DNA from: Thauera terpenica 58Eu
GTDB taxonomy: Bacteria; Pseudomonadota; Gammaproteobacteria; Burkholderiales; Rhodocyclaceae
Assembly (NCBI RefSeq): GCF_000443165.1
Contig: NZ_ATJV01000035.1
Span: 1-64,000, forward strand
Length of the DNA stretch: 64,000 nt
Direction of reading: 5' to 3'
Positions 26,854 through 37,827 of this stretch are shown here, piece by piece. A program made the position numbers and the translations under genes. A model generated the notes under the pieces. That model saw only the letters and a list, made by a program, of their open reading frames with translations. It was not told the DNA's origin and made no database searches. Position 1 is the stretch's first letter; each line of letters begins with the position of its first letter.

Positions 26854-27063
26854 CACTCAATCCCTGCCTGACAATATTGAAAACATTCCCCGCGTGCTCT
26901 AGCCGCACCGCGCCATGGCTTGCCTTGCTTAACGGCACGGCGGCCGCAAGCTGAAGAGCGAGCACGCCTGCAAGCCACGGTCGTGCATCAACGCGCGCCC
27001 CCAGCGCGACCGGCAGCCCCTCAGGCCTCAAGCAAGATGCACTGCACCCCGGCCCTGTTGCGT

Positions 27064-27069
27064 TACAAT
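27064..27069 (+). promoter_or_regulatory. -10 element of the ahcY promoter
   Basis: TACAAT, one base from consensus, ends 7 bases before the first conserved base of the SAH riboswitch (27077), the right place for transcription to begin at the aptamer. No convincing -35 is visible in the expected position. Confidence 0.55.
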
Positions 27070-27076
27070 TGCACCT

Positions 27077-27226
27077 CCGAGGAGCGCTGCGAGGCGCCGG
27101 GCTGTCCAGCCCAGGCCCCCAGGCTCGGACCCCGCCGCCACGGTGGGTTGCAGTTCAACGGCGCTCACCCTGCTGATCATCTTCAACCCTGCCGGGTTCG
27201 GGATGCCGGGTGAGCTCCTCGCAGCG
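27077..27226 (+). promoter_or_regulatory. SAH riboswitch (aptamer plus expression platform) of ahcY
   Basis: The S-adenosylhomocysteine aptamer is recognised by its conserved blocks: CCGAGGAGCGCTGC (27077-27090), AGGCTCGG (27121-27128) and AACGGCGCTCACC (27157-27169). Downstream, GGGTGAGC (27208-27215) is perfectly complementary to GCTCACCC (27163-27170), and CCTCGCAGCG (27217-27226) to CGCTGCGAGG (27085-27094). This segment can therefore undo the aptamer. SAH riboswitches turn on ahcY when SAH builds up. Whether this platform controls transcription or ribosome access is not clear: no T-run terminator is evident, and the ahcY start is about 50 bases further on. Confidence 0.9.
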
Positions 27227-27278
27227 TGCATGCTGCCCGCCCCCTGTGTTTCCGCCCGGCCATAGCATGGAGCTTTTC

Positions 27279-28694
<1,416 letters not shown>

Positions 28695-28705
28695 TGCCAC
28701 GCAGG

Positions 28706-28738
28706 CTTCCGGGCAGCTCACGCACGGCTGCCCGGAAG
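28706..28738 (+). terminator. Perfect 12-bp hairpin after ahcY, no U-tract
   Basis: CTTCCGGGCAGC (28706-28717) and GCTGCCCGGAAG (28727-28738) form a 12-bp stem with a 9-base loop between ahcY and the GNAT gene. It is followed by tggtgcac, so efficient intrinsic termination is not expected. Confidence 0.5.
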
Positions 28739-28764
28739 TGGTGCACAACAAGAGGAAGATCAGC

Positions 28765-29421
28765 ATGGCGAAACCCAGGATCCGCCGCACCCAGAAGCAG
28801 GACATCCCGGCCCTGATCGCGCTCCAGAGGCGCGTCTATCCGAGCATTCCGCCCTGGAGCGAGCACAAGCTCAGCGAACAGCTCGAGGTTTTTCCGCAAG
28901 GCCAGATCGTCGCTGAAACCGAAAACGGCATCGTCGGCTGCGCCAGTTCGCTGATCGTGCTGTGGGACGACTGGGCGGACTCCCACACCTGGCGTGAAAT
29001 CACCAGCTCGGGCACCTTCAGCGAGCACAACCCCGAGGGGCGCACGCTCTATGGCGCGGAGGTTTTCGTCGACCCGGCGCTGCGCGGCCTGGGCGTGGGC
29101 CACCTGCTCTATGAAGGCCGGCGCAAGCTGTGCCGGGCGATGAACCTCAAGCGCATCATCGCCTGCGGTCGCCTGCCCGGCTACGAAGCCTATGCCGACG
29201 CGATGGGTCCGGAGTTCTACGCGCAGAAGGTGGTGTGGGGCGACTTCGTCGACCCGGTGCTCAGCTTCCAGCTGCGCGAGGGCTTCTCCTACTGTGGCGT
29301 GATTCCTGATTACCTGCCCGAAGACGTCGAGTCCCATGGCAACGCCTCGCTCATCGTCTGGCTCAACCCGGATTACGACCCGAGCCGTCCCACCACAATC
29401 ATCGAGGACATCGAACCATGA
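28765..29421 (+). CDS. GNAT-family N-acetyltransferase, partner of the adjacent nitrilase
   Basis: 218 aa from the ATG at 28765, preceded by GAGGAAG. The acetyl-CoA-binding loop is PALRGLGVGHLLYEGRRKLC. The conserved tail IVWLNPDYDPS, and the 4-base overlap (ATGA at 29418-29421) with a carbon-nitrogen hydrolase, match the two halves of the GNAT-nitrilase proteins that are single fused polypeptides in many bacteria. Here they are separate genes. Substrate unknown. Position between ahcY and metF could hint at a role near methyl metabolism, but this is weak. Confidence 0.85.
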   Translation: MAKPRIRRTQKQDIPALIALQRRVYPSIPPWSEHKLSEQLEVFPQGQIVAETENGIVGCASSLIVLWDDWADSHTWREITSSGTFSEHNPEGRTLYGAEVFVDPALRGLGVGHLLYEGRRKLCRAMNLKRIIACGRLPGYEAYADAMGPEFYAQKVVWGDFVDPVLSFQLREGFSYCGVIPDYLPEDVESHGNASLIVWLNPDYDPSRPTTIIEDIEP

Positions 29422-30293
29422 TCGTACGCATCGCCGCCGTTCAATATCTGCTGCGCCCCATCCACGACTGGTCGGGTTTCGAGAACCACGTTCGCTTCAT
29501 CATGAAGGCCGCCGGCGACTACAAGCCGCAGTTCGTGCTGCTGCCGGAGATCTTCACCACCCAGCTGCTGTCCTTCATGGACACCAGCGACGTGGTCGCC
29601 TCGGTGCGCAATCTCAACGACTACACCCGGCGCTACAAGGACTTGATGCTGGAGCTGGCGCACGAGTGGAACGTGCACCTGATCGGCGGCAGCCACCCCA
29701 CCCTGCATGAAGACGGCCGCCTGCTCAACACCGCCTATTACTTCACCCCCGGCGGCGAGATCTTCGAGCAGGACAAGATTCACCGCACGCGCTGGGAGCG
29801 CGAGAAGTGGAACACCGACGCCGGCGACCAGCTGCGCCTGTTCGAGACTCCGTTTGGCAAGATCGCCATCCTGATCTGCTACGACATCGAGTTTCCCGAA
29901 CTCGCGCGCATGGTGTGCGAAGCGGGCGCCGACATCCTCTTCGTGCCCTCGTGCACCGACGATCGCCAGGGTTTCCTGCGCGTGCGCTATTGCTGCCATG
30001 CACGCGCGATCGAGAACCAGGTCTTCGTGGCGATGACGAGCACGGTAGGCAACCTGCCGGTGGAAGGTCTGGGCATGCACTACGGCCAGGCCGCCATCAT
30101 CACGCCATCGGACTTCCCGTTCGCACGTGACGGCATTGCTGCTGAAGGCACGCCCAACGTCGAGCAGATCGTGGTCGCCGACGTCGACCTCAAGGACCTC
30201 GAGAGCAACCGCCTGAGCGGCACCACCATTCCGCTCTACGACAAGCGCAAGGACGTCTACGAACACCCGGTCGAAGTCATCAAGCTCGCCTGA
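29418..30293 (+). CDS. Carbon-nitrogen hydrolase (nitrilase superfamily)
   Basis: 291 aa. The Glu-Lys-Cys triad is visible: Glu in LLPEIFTTQ near residue 42, Lys in DKIHRTRWE near residue 120, and Cys in AILICYDIEFPE near residue 154. It hydrolyses a C-N bond of an amide or nitrile; the substrate is unknown. Its start overlaps the stop of the GNAT gene, so the two products are probably made at equal levels and may form a complex equivalent to the fused proteins. Confidence 0.88.
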   Translation: MIVRIAAVQYLLRPIHDWSGFENHVRFIMKAAGDYKPQFVLLPEIFTTQLLSFMDTSDVVASVRNLNDYTRRYKDLMLELAHEWNVHLIGGSHPTLHEDGRLLNTAYYFTPGGEIFEQDKIHRTRWEREKWNTDAGDQLRLFETPFGKIAILICYDIEFPELARMVCEAGADILFVPSCTDDRQGFLRVRYCCHARAIENQVFVAMTSTVGNLPVEGLGMHYGQAAIITPSDFPFARDGIAAEGTPNVEQIVVADVDLKDLESNRLSGTTIPLYDKRKDVYEHPVEVIKLA

Positions 30294-30394
30294 GCCCGCA
30301 GCGCCGCCAAGCGCACAGCCTTCCTTCATGGCGTGGCCTAGGCCGCAGCCCCCGCATACCGGTGCCGCAAGGCCCTCCTCTCCCCCGACATCCC

Positions 30395-31228
30395 ATGAGC
30401 ACCGAAATATCGATCGAGTTCTTCCCGCCCACCACCGCCGAAGGCGCGGCCAAGCTGGATCTCACCCGCGCCAGGCTGGCCGCGCTCAAGCCAGCCTTCT
30501 TCTCGGTGACCTACGGTGCTGGCGGCTCGACGCGCGAGCGCACCTTCAGCACCGTGAAGGACATCGCCGCCGCCGGCCATGAAGCCGCGCCCCACCTGTC
30601 CTGCGTCGGCTCCACCCGCGACAGCATCCGCGAGATCCTGCACGAATACACCGAGGCCGGCATCCGCCGCATCGTCGCGCTGCGCGGTGACCTGCCCTCA
30701 GGCGTGGTCGATCCGGGCGAGTTCCGCTACGCCAACGAGTTGGTGGAGTTCATCCGCGCCGAAACCGGCGACCGCTTCCACCTCGAGGTGGCGGCCTACC
30801 CCGAATGGCATCCACAGGCAAAAAGTCCGAAGGACGACCTGCTCGCCTTCAAGCGCAAGGCCGACGCCGGCGCCAACTCGGCGATCACACAGTATTTCTA
30901 CAACCTCGACGCCTACCTGCACTTCGTCGATGCCGCACACAAGATGGGCGTCAACATTCCGATCGTGCCCGGCATCATGCCCATCGGCAGCTTCAGCAAG
31001 CTGGCGCGCTTCTCGGATGCCTGCGGCGCCGAGATCCCGCGCTGGATGCGCAAGACCCTGGAGAGCTATGGCGACGACGCCGATTCGATCCGCGCCTTCG
31101 GCCTCGATGTCGTCACCCGCCTGTGCGAGAAGCTGCTCGCCGAAGGCGCGCCGGGTCTGCATTTCTACAGCATGAACATGGCGGGGCCGACGACCGAGAT
31201 CTGTCGGCGGCTGGGGCTGACGGCCTGA
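30395..31228 (+). CDS. metF: 5,10-methylenetetrahydrofolate reductase
   Basis: 277 aa from the ATG at 30395 (MSTEISIEFFPPTTAEGAAK). This FAD enzyme makes 5-methyl-THF, the methyl donor for methionine synthesis. Signatures: SIEFFPP at the start with the catalytic Glu, SVTYGAGGSTRERT near residue 42, and ALRGDLP near residue 102. It closes the SAM-cycle region (metK, ahcY, metF). No riboswitch is seen upstream; the 101-bp gap after the nitrilase shows no strong terminator, so it may be cotranscribed. Confidence 0.95.
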   Translation: MSTEISIEFFPPTTAEGAAKLDLTRARLAALKPAFFSVTYGAGGSTRERTFSTVKDIAAAGHEAAPHLSCVGSTRDSIREILHEYTEAGIRRIVALRGDLPSGVVDPGEFRYANELVEFIRAETGDRFHLEVAAYPEWHPQAKSPKDDLLAFKRKADAGANSAITQYFYNLDAYLHFVDAAHKMGVNIPIVPGIMPIGSFSKLARFSDACGAEIPRWMRKTLESYGDDADSIRAFGLDVVTRLCEKLLAEGAPGLHFYSMNMAGPTTEICRRLGLTA

Positions 31229-31305
31229 ACTGGCCAGCTGCGCTGCGCCATCACCCAGCGCACGTGAGCTTCGCCCTTCAAGCGCTGAGGATATTCACAA
31301 TTCCC

Positions 31306-31333
31306 CTGACTGGGTAGGCGGATCAAGTATGCT
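31306..31333 (+). promoter_or_regulatory. Possible promoter of the HDOD-REC-GGDEF gene
   Basis: CTGACT (31306-31311), a 16-bp spacer and TATGCT (31328-31333), about 30 bases before the start codon. Only a moderate match to sigma-70. Confidence 0.4.
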
Positions 31334-31364
31334 ATGGGTTTAGCTTCAACCTCCAGTGCCTGCC

Positions 31365-33266
31365 ATGAAGAAGCTTGAACTCATCCCCCTGAGCGGCGAA
31401 CTGCCCAGCCCGAAAGGGGTGGCACTGGCCATTCTGGAGCTGTGCCGACGCGACGACACCACGCTGGCCGAAATCGCCCGCGTCGTCCAGACCGACCCGG
31501 CCCTGTCCAGTCGGCTGATCCGCCAGGCCAATTCCGCCGCTCAGGGCGCAGTGCGGCCGATCGCCTCGGTGGTCGATGCGATCGGCCGCCTGGGAATAGG
31601 CACGGTGCGCAACCTGGCGATGGGTTTCTCGCTCGTCGATCAATACCAGAACGGTCCCTGCGCAGCCTTCGATTACCAGGCGTTCTGGTCGCACGCACTG
31701 CTGATGGCGCTGGCGGCGCAGTCGTTCGGCGCGATGACGAAGCTGGGTTCGAGCGAGGAGTTGTTCGCCTGCGGTTTGCTGGCGCAGGTCGGTCGACTGT
31801 CACTCGCCACCGTGTATCCCGCGGCCTACAGCAAGCTGCTGCAAGACCCCGATGCCGCGCACAGGCTGAGCGCACTCGAACAGGAACACCTGCAGACCGA
31901 CCACAACGAACTGTCCGCCGCGCTGCTCACCGAGTGGGGTATCCCGAGCACGCTGGTCGGGCCCATCTACCACCACGAACACCCCGAAGCGTCCGGATTC
32001 TCGCCTGGCTCGCGCCCGCAGCAGCTGACGCAGCTGTTCCACCTTGCGCACCGCGTGGCTGACCTGAGCCTGACCACTGATGGTGAGCGCAGCCACCTCA
32101 TCTCGGAGCTGATGTTGCTGGGTGGCAAGATCGGCCTCAATGCCGATGAGCTCGGCGTCACCATCGACGAGCTGGTGCGGCACTGGCGCGAGTGGGGCGA
32201 ACTGCTGCGCATCCCGGCTTCGTCGCTACCTCCGTTTGCGCAGATGTCCTCACCGCAGGAGCTGCGCCCCGACGAGCGCAGCAGCGCGGGCGCGCTGCGC
32301 ATACTCGTGGTCGACGACGATCCAATCACGCTCACCATCCTGGAAACCGTGCTGCGCAACGCCCTCGGCCATATGGTGTTCAGCGCCAGCAGCGGCGAAG
32401 AGGCCCTCGCGCTGGCGGTGGAGTGCCAGCCCCAGATCGTCATCACCGACTGGCTCATGCCCGACCTGAGCGGGCTCGAACTCACCTGTGCCCTGCGCGC
32501 CACCGAGTGGGGGCAGAGAATCTACCTGATCATGCTCACCAGCCTGGACACCGAGGAAGAGGTCTCCGAAGCGTTTGAAGCCGGCATCGACGACTTCCTG
32601 ACCAAGCCGGTCAACGCGCGCATATTGCGCGCCCGCCTGCGCGCCGCCCGGCATTACGTGCAGCTGCTCGACGCCTGGGAACGCGACCGCGCCCAGCTCA
32701 AGCAATTCACCGCTGAACTCGCGATCAGCAACCGTCGCCTGGAGCATGTGGCGATGACCGATCTGCTCACCAGCCTGCCCAACCGGCGCGCCGGCATGGG
32801 CGCACTCGAAAGGGCCTGGGCCGCCTCCAGCCGCTTCGAGCAGGCGCTCTCGGTGCTGGTGCTCGACATCGACCACTTCAAGCGCGTCAACGACACCTAC
32901 GGCCACGCGGTGGGCGACAAGGTGCTGATCGAGGTCGCGCAACAGATCCAGCGCGTCGCCCGCAAGGATGACAGCGTGTGCCGACTGGGCGGCGAAGAAT
33001 TCCTCATGATCTGCCCGAACACGGACATCAAGGCTGCCCTGCTCGCGGCCGAGCGCCTGCGGCGCACGATCGAAGCGCTGCAGATCAATGTGCAGGGCAC
33101 GGTGATACGCAGCACGGTCAGCATCGGCGTGGCCAGCCGCGAGCCGCGGATGACGGACAGCGACACGCTCGTCAATGCCGCCGACCGTGCGCTCTACCGC
33201 GCCAAGGAAGCGGGCCGCAACCGCAGCTGCATCATTGTGCAGGGGCGGCTGCGCTGCCTGCCCTGA
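31365..33266 (+). CDS. HDOD - receiver - GGDEF signalling protein (diguanylate cyclase)
   Basis: 633 aa from the ATG at 31365 (MKKLELIPLSGELPSPKGVA). Three domains in order. First, an HDOD domain (about 1-235, a catalytically dead HD relative). Second, a response-regulator receiver (about 310-430) with the acidic pocket VVDDD, phospho-acceptor Asp362 in ITDWLMPD, and TKP. Third, a GGDEF domain (about 465-625) with an intact GGEEF at 542-546 and an inhibitory I-site RKDD at 533-536. It should make c-di-GMP when phosphorylated and be feedback-inhibited. No cognate histidine kinase lies nearby. It is convergent with the HerA-like gene. Confidence 0.9.
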   Translation: MKKLELIPLSGELPSPKGVALAILELCRRDDTTLAEIARVVQTDPALSSRLIRQANSAAQGAVRPIASVVDAIGRLGIGTVRNLAMGFSLVDQYQNGPCAAFDYQAFWSHALLMALAAQSFGAMTKLGSSEELFACGLLAQVGRLSLATVYPAAYSKLLQDPDAAHRLSALEQEHLQTDHNELSAALLTEWGIPSTLVGPIYHHEHPEASGFSPGSRPQQLTQLFHLAHRVADLSLTTDGERSHLISELMLLGGKIGLNADELGVTIDELVRHWREWGELLRIPASSLPPFAQMSSPQELRPDERSSAGALRILVVDDDPITLTILETVLRNALGHMVFSASSGEEALALAVECQPQIVITDWLMPDLSGLELTCALRATEWGQRIYLIMLTSLDTEEEVSEAFEAGIDDFLTKPVNARILRARLRAARHYVQLLDAWERDRAQLKQFTAELAISNRRLEHVAMTDLLTSLPNRRAGMGALERAWAASSRFEQALSVLVLDIDHFKRVNDTYGHAVGDKVLIEVAQQIQRVARKDDSVCRLGGEEFLMICPNTDIKAALLAAERLRRTIEALQINVQGTVIRSTVSIGVASREPRMTDSDTLVNAADRALYRAKEAGRNRSCIIVQGRLRCLP

Positions 33267-33294
33267 AACCTCGGCACGGGCGGCACAAACCGGC

Positions 33295-34794
33295 TCAGCG
33301 TCGCCCACCCAGCAGTGAGCCCAGAATGCCGCGCACGATCTGGCGCCCTATGCTGCTGCCTATGGTGCGCGTCATGGTCTTGGCGGCGATCTGCAGCAGC
33401 CCGTCACGCTGACCACCGCGTGGCCCGGTGGAGCCGAACAGCATGTCGTTGAGCCCGCCTCCCGCTTGCGCTTGGGCCGCCTTGCTCGCCTGCGCGTCGG
33501 CGCGAGCCGCTGCGCCCGCAGCCTGGGCGCGCAACAGCTCGTAGGCCGACTCGCGGTCGACGAGCTTTTCGTAGTGGCCATAGACCACCGAGTTGGTGAT
33601 CGCCGCCTGACGCTCGCCCACCGTGAGCGGGCCGAGACGGGAGTTCGGTGCGATCACGAAGCAGCGCTCGGTCACCTGCGGCCGCCCCTTGTCGTCGAGG
33701 AAGGAGATCAGCGCCTCGCCCACACCGAGCTCGGTGATCGCCGCGACCGCATCGAAGGCCGGGTTCGGGCGCATGGTGTCGGCCGCGGTCTTGACCGCCT
33801 TCTGGTCGCGCGGCGTGAACGCGCGCAAGGCGTGCTGCACGCGGTTGCCGAGCTGGCCAAGCACGGTGTCGGGCACATCGAGCGGGTTCTGGGTGACGAA
33901 ATACACTCCCACGCCCTTGGAGCGGATCAGGCGCACGACCTGCTCGATCTTCTCCACCAACGCCTTGGGCGCATCGTTGAACAGGAGATGGGCTTCGTCG
34001 AAGAAGAACACCATCTTCGGCTTGTCGAGGTCGCCCACCTCCGGCAACTGCTCGAACAGCTCCGACAGCATCCACAGCAGGAAGATGGCGTAGAGCTTGG
34101 GCGCGTGGAACAGCTTGTCGGCCGCCAGCACGTTGATCACGCCACGGCCGTCGGCATCGGTCTGCATGAGATCGTTGATGTCGAGCATCGGCTCGCCGAA
34201 GAACACATCGCCACCCTGCTCTTCCAGCGCCAGCAGATTGCGCTGGATGGCGCCGATCGACGCGGTCGAGATATTGCCGTAGGTGGTGGTGAAGGTCTTC
34301 GCGTTCTCGCCCACGTACTGCACCATCGCGCGCAAGTCCTTGAGGTCGAGCAGCAGCATGCCGTTGTCGTCGGCGACGCGGAACACCAGGCTCAGCACCC
34401 CGCTCTGGGTGTCGTTGAGATTGAGCATGCGCGCAATCAGCAGCGGCCCCATGTCGGAGATGGTGGCGCGCACCGGGTGGCCTTGCTCGCCGAACACGTC
34501 CCAGAACACCGTGGTGTTGGCACGCGGCGTGTATGCGGTGATGCCGAGCGCGGCCAGACGCTGCATGAGCTTGTCCGAGGGCGCACCGGCGACGCCGACA
34601 CCGGACAGGTCGCCCTTGATGTCGGCCATGAACACCGGCACCCCGATCCCGGCGAAGGATTCGGCCAGCTTTTGCAGCGTCACCGTCTTGCCGGTGCCGG
34701 TGGCACCGGTGATCAAGCCGTGACGATTGGCCAGACGCGGCAAGAGTTCGATCGGCTTGTCGGCGGCCTTGGCAATCAGCAGCGCGTCGGTCAT
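33295..34794 (-). CDS. HerA-like ATPase, DUF853 (YjgR family)
   Basis: 499 aa from the ATG at 34794. Walker A is GATGTGKTV at residues 30-38 and Walker B is [13 protein letters not shown]. The DUF853 core ([21 protein letters not shown] and [20 protein letters not shown]) is intact. The C-terminal region is Ala/Gln/Lys-rich and ends in a basic glycine-rich tail ([16 protein letters not shown]). YjgR proteins are predicted DNA-translocating ATPases with no settled role. It is divergent from yebC with a 170-bp gap. Confidence 0.88.
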   Translation of the reverse strand: MTDALLIAKAADKPIELLPRLANRHGLITGATGTGKTVTLQKLAESFAGIGVPVFMADIKGDLSGVGVAGAPSDKLMQRLAALGITAYTPRANTTVFWDVFGEQGHPVRATISDMGPLLIARMLNLNDTQSGVLSLVFRVADDNGMLLLDLKDLRAMVQYVGENAKTFTTTYGNISTASIGAIQRNLLALEEQGGDVFFGEPMLDINDLMQTDADGRGVINVLAADKLFHAPKLYAIFLLWMLSELFEQLPEVGDLDKPKMVFFFDEAHLLFNDAPKALVEKIEQVVRLIRSKGVGVYFVTQNPLDVPDTVLGQLGNRVQHALRAFTPRDQKAVKTAADTMRPNPAFDAVAAITELGVGEALISFLDDKGRPQVTERCFVIAPNSRLGPLTVGERQAAITNSVVYGHYEKLVDRESAYELLRAQAAGAAARADAQASKAAQAQAGGGLNDMLFGSTGPRGGQRDGLLQIAAKTMTRTIGSSIGRQIVRGILGSLLGGRR

Positions 34795-34964
34795 CACATC
34801 ACCCCGGGTTTGGATTGTTTGATCGCCCCGCAGTTTATCAGGCTGCTCTGCCACCGACGCCGCACACGCGCCGCACGATCGAGCGCGGGGGGAGACTGCA
34901 CGGCGCCTGCCGCGGGCGGTATACTGGCCGCTTTTCAAGCGCTTGGCGCAGTATCGAGGGGCAT

Positions 34965-35690
34965 ATGGCGGGTCATTCCAAGTGGGCCAATATTCAGCAC
35001 CGCAAGGGGCGTCAGGATGAGCGGCGCGGCGCCGCCTTCTCCAAACTGGCGAAGGAAATCACCGTGGCGGCCAAGATGGGCGGCGGCGATGTGGGTTTCA
35101 ACCCGCGCCTGCGGCTGGCGGTGGACAAGGCCAAGGGCGTGAACATGCCCAAGGACAAGATCGACAACGCGATCAAGAAGGGCACCGGTGAGCTCGAGGG
35201 CGTGAGCTACGAGGAGATCCGCTACGAAGGCTACGGCATCGGCGGCTCCGCGCTGATCGTCGACTGCCTCACCGACAACAAGACGCGCACGGTCGCCGAT
35301 GTGCGCCATGCCTTCTCCAAGCACGGCGGCAACATGGGCACCGACGGCTGCGTGGCCTTCCAGTTCAAGCACTGCGGCCAGCTGCTGTTTGCTCCTGGCA
35401 CCGATGAGGACACGCTCATGGAAGCCGCGCTCGAGGCCGGCGCCGAGGACGTGCTCAGCCATGACGACGGCTCCATCGAGGTCGTCACCGGACCGTGGGA
35501 ATTCACCGCGGTGAAGGAAGCGCTGGAAGCAGCTGGCTTCAGCGCCGAGTTCGGCGAGGTGACGATGAGGCCGGAGAACATCATCGAACTCGCCGGCGAT
35601 GAGGCCGTACGCATGCAGAAGCTGCTCGATGCCCTCGAGGCGCTGGACGATGTGCAGGACGTCTACAGCTCCGCCGAACTGGGCGATTAA
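34965..35690 (+). CDS. YebC/PmpR-family protein
   Basis: 241 aa from the ATG at 34965 ([20 protein letters not shown]). The family was described as transcription regulators; a related paralogue group helps ribosomes pass proline stretches. The conserved GHSKWANIQ start, [16 protein letters not shown] and [19 protein letters not shown] are all intact. It usually precedes ruvC; here two unrelated genes separate them. A strong terminator follows at 35731. Confidence 0.93.
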   Translation: MAGHSKWANIQHRKGRQDERRGAAFSKLAKEITVAAKMGGGDVGFNPRLRLAVDKAKGVNMPKDKIDNAIKKGTGELEGVSYEEIRYEGYGIGGSALIVDCLTDNKTRTVADVRHAFSKHGGNMGTDGCVAFQFKHCGQLLFAPGTDEDTLMEAALEAGAEDVLSHDDGSIEVVTGPWEFTAVKEALEAAGFSAEFGEVTMRPENIIELAGDEAVRMQKLLDALEALDDVQDVYSSAELGD

Positions 35691-35730
35691 ACGCGCCCAG
35701 CAAGCGCGCAGCACGCGCGCGCCCACCCTG

Positions 35731-35756
35731 AAAAGCGGCGCCCGGCGCCGCTTTTT
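35731..35756 (+). terminator. Intrinsic terminator after yebC
   Basis: aaaagcggcgcc-c-ggcgccgctttt is a near-perfect GC-rich hairpin running into a five-base T-run (ctttttcatttt). Confidence 0.85.
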
Positions 35757-35776
35757 CATTTTCATCACGTGCCGCC

Positions 35777-36658
35777 ATGCAATCCGCCTCGCTGTTTCAG
35801 CGCATCACCCCCCTGCTGTTCGTGCTGCTGTGGAGCACCGGCTTCATCGGCGCCAAGTTCGGCCTGCCCTATGCCGAGCCACTGAGCTTTCTCAGTACGC
35901 GCTACGTGCTGGTGATCGCGCTCATGACGCTGCTGGCGCTGGCGATGCGCGCACCCTGGCCGGCGCGCGCGCGCGACGCCGTGCATATCGGCATCACCGG
36001 GCTGCTGGTGCACGGCCTGTACCTGGGCGGGGTGTTCATGTCGATCCACCGCGGCCTGCCGGCAGGCGTGTCGGCACTGGTGGTGGGCATGCAGCCACTG
36101 CTGACCGCAGCCTGTGCCGGACTGCTGCTGGGCGAGCGCGTGTCGGCGCGACAGTGGCTGGGGCTGGCGCTGGGCTTTGCCGGAGTCAGCCTGGTGGTCG
36201 GCAGCAAGGCCACGGTCGACGGCGTGGCCTTCGCCGAGCTCACCCACATGCTGACACCGGCGCTCGCCGCGCTGCTGGGCATCACCGCCGGCACCCTGTA
36301 CCAGAAGCGCTTCTGCCCACGCTTCGATCTGCGCACCGGCTCGGTGGTGCAGTTTGTGCCCACCCTGGCGCTCACCGCCCTCGTCGCCAGCCAGACCGAG
36401 AGCCTGCACATCGACTGGAGCGGCGAATTCATCTTCGCCCTGCTGTGGCTGGTACTGGTGCTGTCGCTGGGCGCGATCAGCCTGCTCAACCTGCTGATCC
36501 GCAGCGGCAGCGCGGTCAATGTGGCCAGCCTGTTCTACCTCACCCCACCCACCACCGCGCTCATTGCGTGGGCGATGTTCGGCGAGACCCTGAGCGTGAT
36601 CGCGCTCGTGGGCATGAGCGTGGCAGTGGCCGGCGTGTGGCTCGCGCGCAAGGGCTAG
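35777..36658 (+). CDS. DMT-superfamily transporter (EamA domains)
   Basis: 293 aa with ten hydrophobic helices in two EamA repeats. The first begins [20 protein letters not shown] and the second near [20 protein letters not shown]. The loop [17 protein letters not shown] close to the end is a hallmark of the family. It probably exports a small metabolite or amino acid; the substrate cannot be told. It lies between the yebC terminator and the YbjQ-like gene. Confidence 0.88.
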   Translation: MQSASLFQRITPLLFVLLWSTGFIGAKFGLPYAEPLSFLSTRYVLVIALMTLLALAMRAPWPARARDAVHIGITGLLVHGLYLGGVFMSIHRGLPAGVSALVVGMQPLLTAACAGLLLGERVSARQWLGLALGFAGVSLVVGSKATVDGVAFAELTHMLTPALAALLGITAGTLYQKRFCPRFDLRTGSVVQFVPTLALTALVASQTESLHIDWSGEFIFALLWLVLVLSLGAISLLNLLIRSGSAVNVASLFYLTPPTTALIAWAMFGETLSVIALVGMSVAVAGVWLARKG

Positions 36659-36689
36659 AATCGGAGCTCCATCCACCGGAGCAAACGCC

Positions 36690-37007
36690 ATGCTGATGAC
36701 CACCACCTCCTCGCTCGACGGCCGTCCCGTGCGCCAGTACCTCGGCGTCGTCAATGGCGAAGCCATCATCGGCGCCAACCTGTTCAAGGACATGTTCGCG
36801 TCCATCCGCAACGTCGTCGGCGGCCGTGCGGGTAGCTACGAGCGCACCCTGGCCGACGCCCGCCGCATCGCCATGGGGGAGATGCAGGAAGAAGCGCAAA
36901 AACTGGGCGCCAATGCGGTGATCGGTGTCGATGTCGACTACGAAGTGCTGGGCGCCGACAACGGCATGCTGATGGTGTGCGTCAGCGGTACCGCGGTACA
37001 ACTTTGA
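36690..37007 (+). CDS. YbjQ/UPF0145 family protein
   Basis: 105 aa starting [20 protein letters not shown]. The family signature is present: [19 protein letters not shown], then [19 protein letters not shown], then [13 protein letters not shown]. These proteins form pentameric rings and were once called heavy-metal-binding; the function is not settled. Its stop overlaps the TTG start of ruvC (TTGA at 37004-37007). Confidence 0.88.
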   Translation: MLMTTTSSLDGRPVRQYLGVVNGEAIIGANLFKDMFASIRNVVGGRAGSYERTLADARRIAMGEMQEEAQKLGANAVIGVDVDYEVLGADNGMLMVCVSGTAVQL

Positions 37008-37555
37008 GCACCAGCGCCTCACAACGCGTCGCCACCCGCATCCTCGGCCTCGATCCGGGCTTGCGCATCACCGGCTTCGGTGTGGTGGACCAGCTCGGCA
37101 GCCAGCTGCGCTACGTCGCCAGCGGTTGCATCAAGACCCGCGACGGCGAGCTGCCCGGCCGCCTCAAGACCCTGCTCGACGGTGTGCGTGAGGTGATCGC
37201 CACCTACCAGCCCGACGTGGTCGCGGTGGAAAAGGTGTTCGTCAACGTCAATCCACAATCCACGCTGCTGCTCGGCCAGGCGCGCGGTGCGGTGATCTGC
37301 GGCGCGGTGTCGTGCGACCTGGCAGTGGCCGAATACACCGCACTGCAGGTCAAGCAGTCGGTCGTCGGCTACGGCAAGGCAGCCAAGGAGCAGGTGCAGC
37401 ACATGGTGCAGCGCCTGCTCCTGCTCGACGCCATTCCCAGCACCGACGCCGCCGACGCGCTCGCCTGCGCCATCTGTCACGCCCACGGCGCGCAAGGCCT
37501 GGGCGGGCTCGCGGGGGTCGGTACGCGGCGGCGCAGCGGGCGCATTCTGGGCTGA
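37004..37555 (+). CDS. ruvC: Holliday junction endonuclease RuvC
   Basis: 183 aa from a TTG at 37004 that overlaps the stop of the YbjQ gene; no ATG or GTG lies between there and the conserved start [18 protein letters not shown]. RuvC cuts Holliday junctions symmetrically. Catalytic acids: Asp in LGLDPG, Glu in VAVEKVFVN, and the C-terminal pair in [16 protein letters not shown]. It sits about 20 kb from ruvAB. Confidence 0.94.
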   Translation: MSTSASQRVATRILGLDPGLRITGFGVVDQLGSQLRYVASGCIKTRDGELPGRLKTLLDGVREVIATYQPDVVAVEKVFVNVNPQSTLLLGQARGAVICGAVSCDLAVAEYTALQVKQSVVGYGKAAKEQVQHMVQRLLLLDAIPSTDAADALACAICHAHGAQGLGGLAGVGTRRRSGRILG

Positions 37556-37600
37556 GCGCCACCTCAATCCGCGAGGGTGTGCGAAGTACGCTGGGAAGTA

Positions 37601-37629
37601 TTGCGCTGCACGAAATCCGCGGTTATCAT
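37601..37629 (+). promoter_or_regulatory. Promoter of the tRNA operon
   Basis: -35 TTGCGC (37601-37606), a 17-bp spacer and -10 TATCAT (37624-37629), about 45 bases upstream of tRNA-Lys. Confidence 0.7.
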
Positions 37630-37674
37630 TCGCGCCTCTTTGCTGAACGCGAGTTCAGCTTGCCGCAAGGCACC

Positions 37675-37750
<76 letters not shown>

Positions 37751-37827
37751 GACAAGGAGAACATCGCTTCACAAGAGCCGATGTTCTCGGTTCCGGAAAG
37801 TGGCTTGACCGGAACAAGCAGGGCAGC

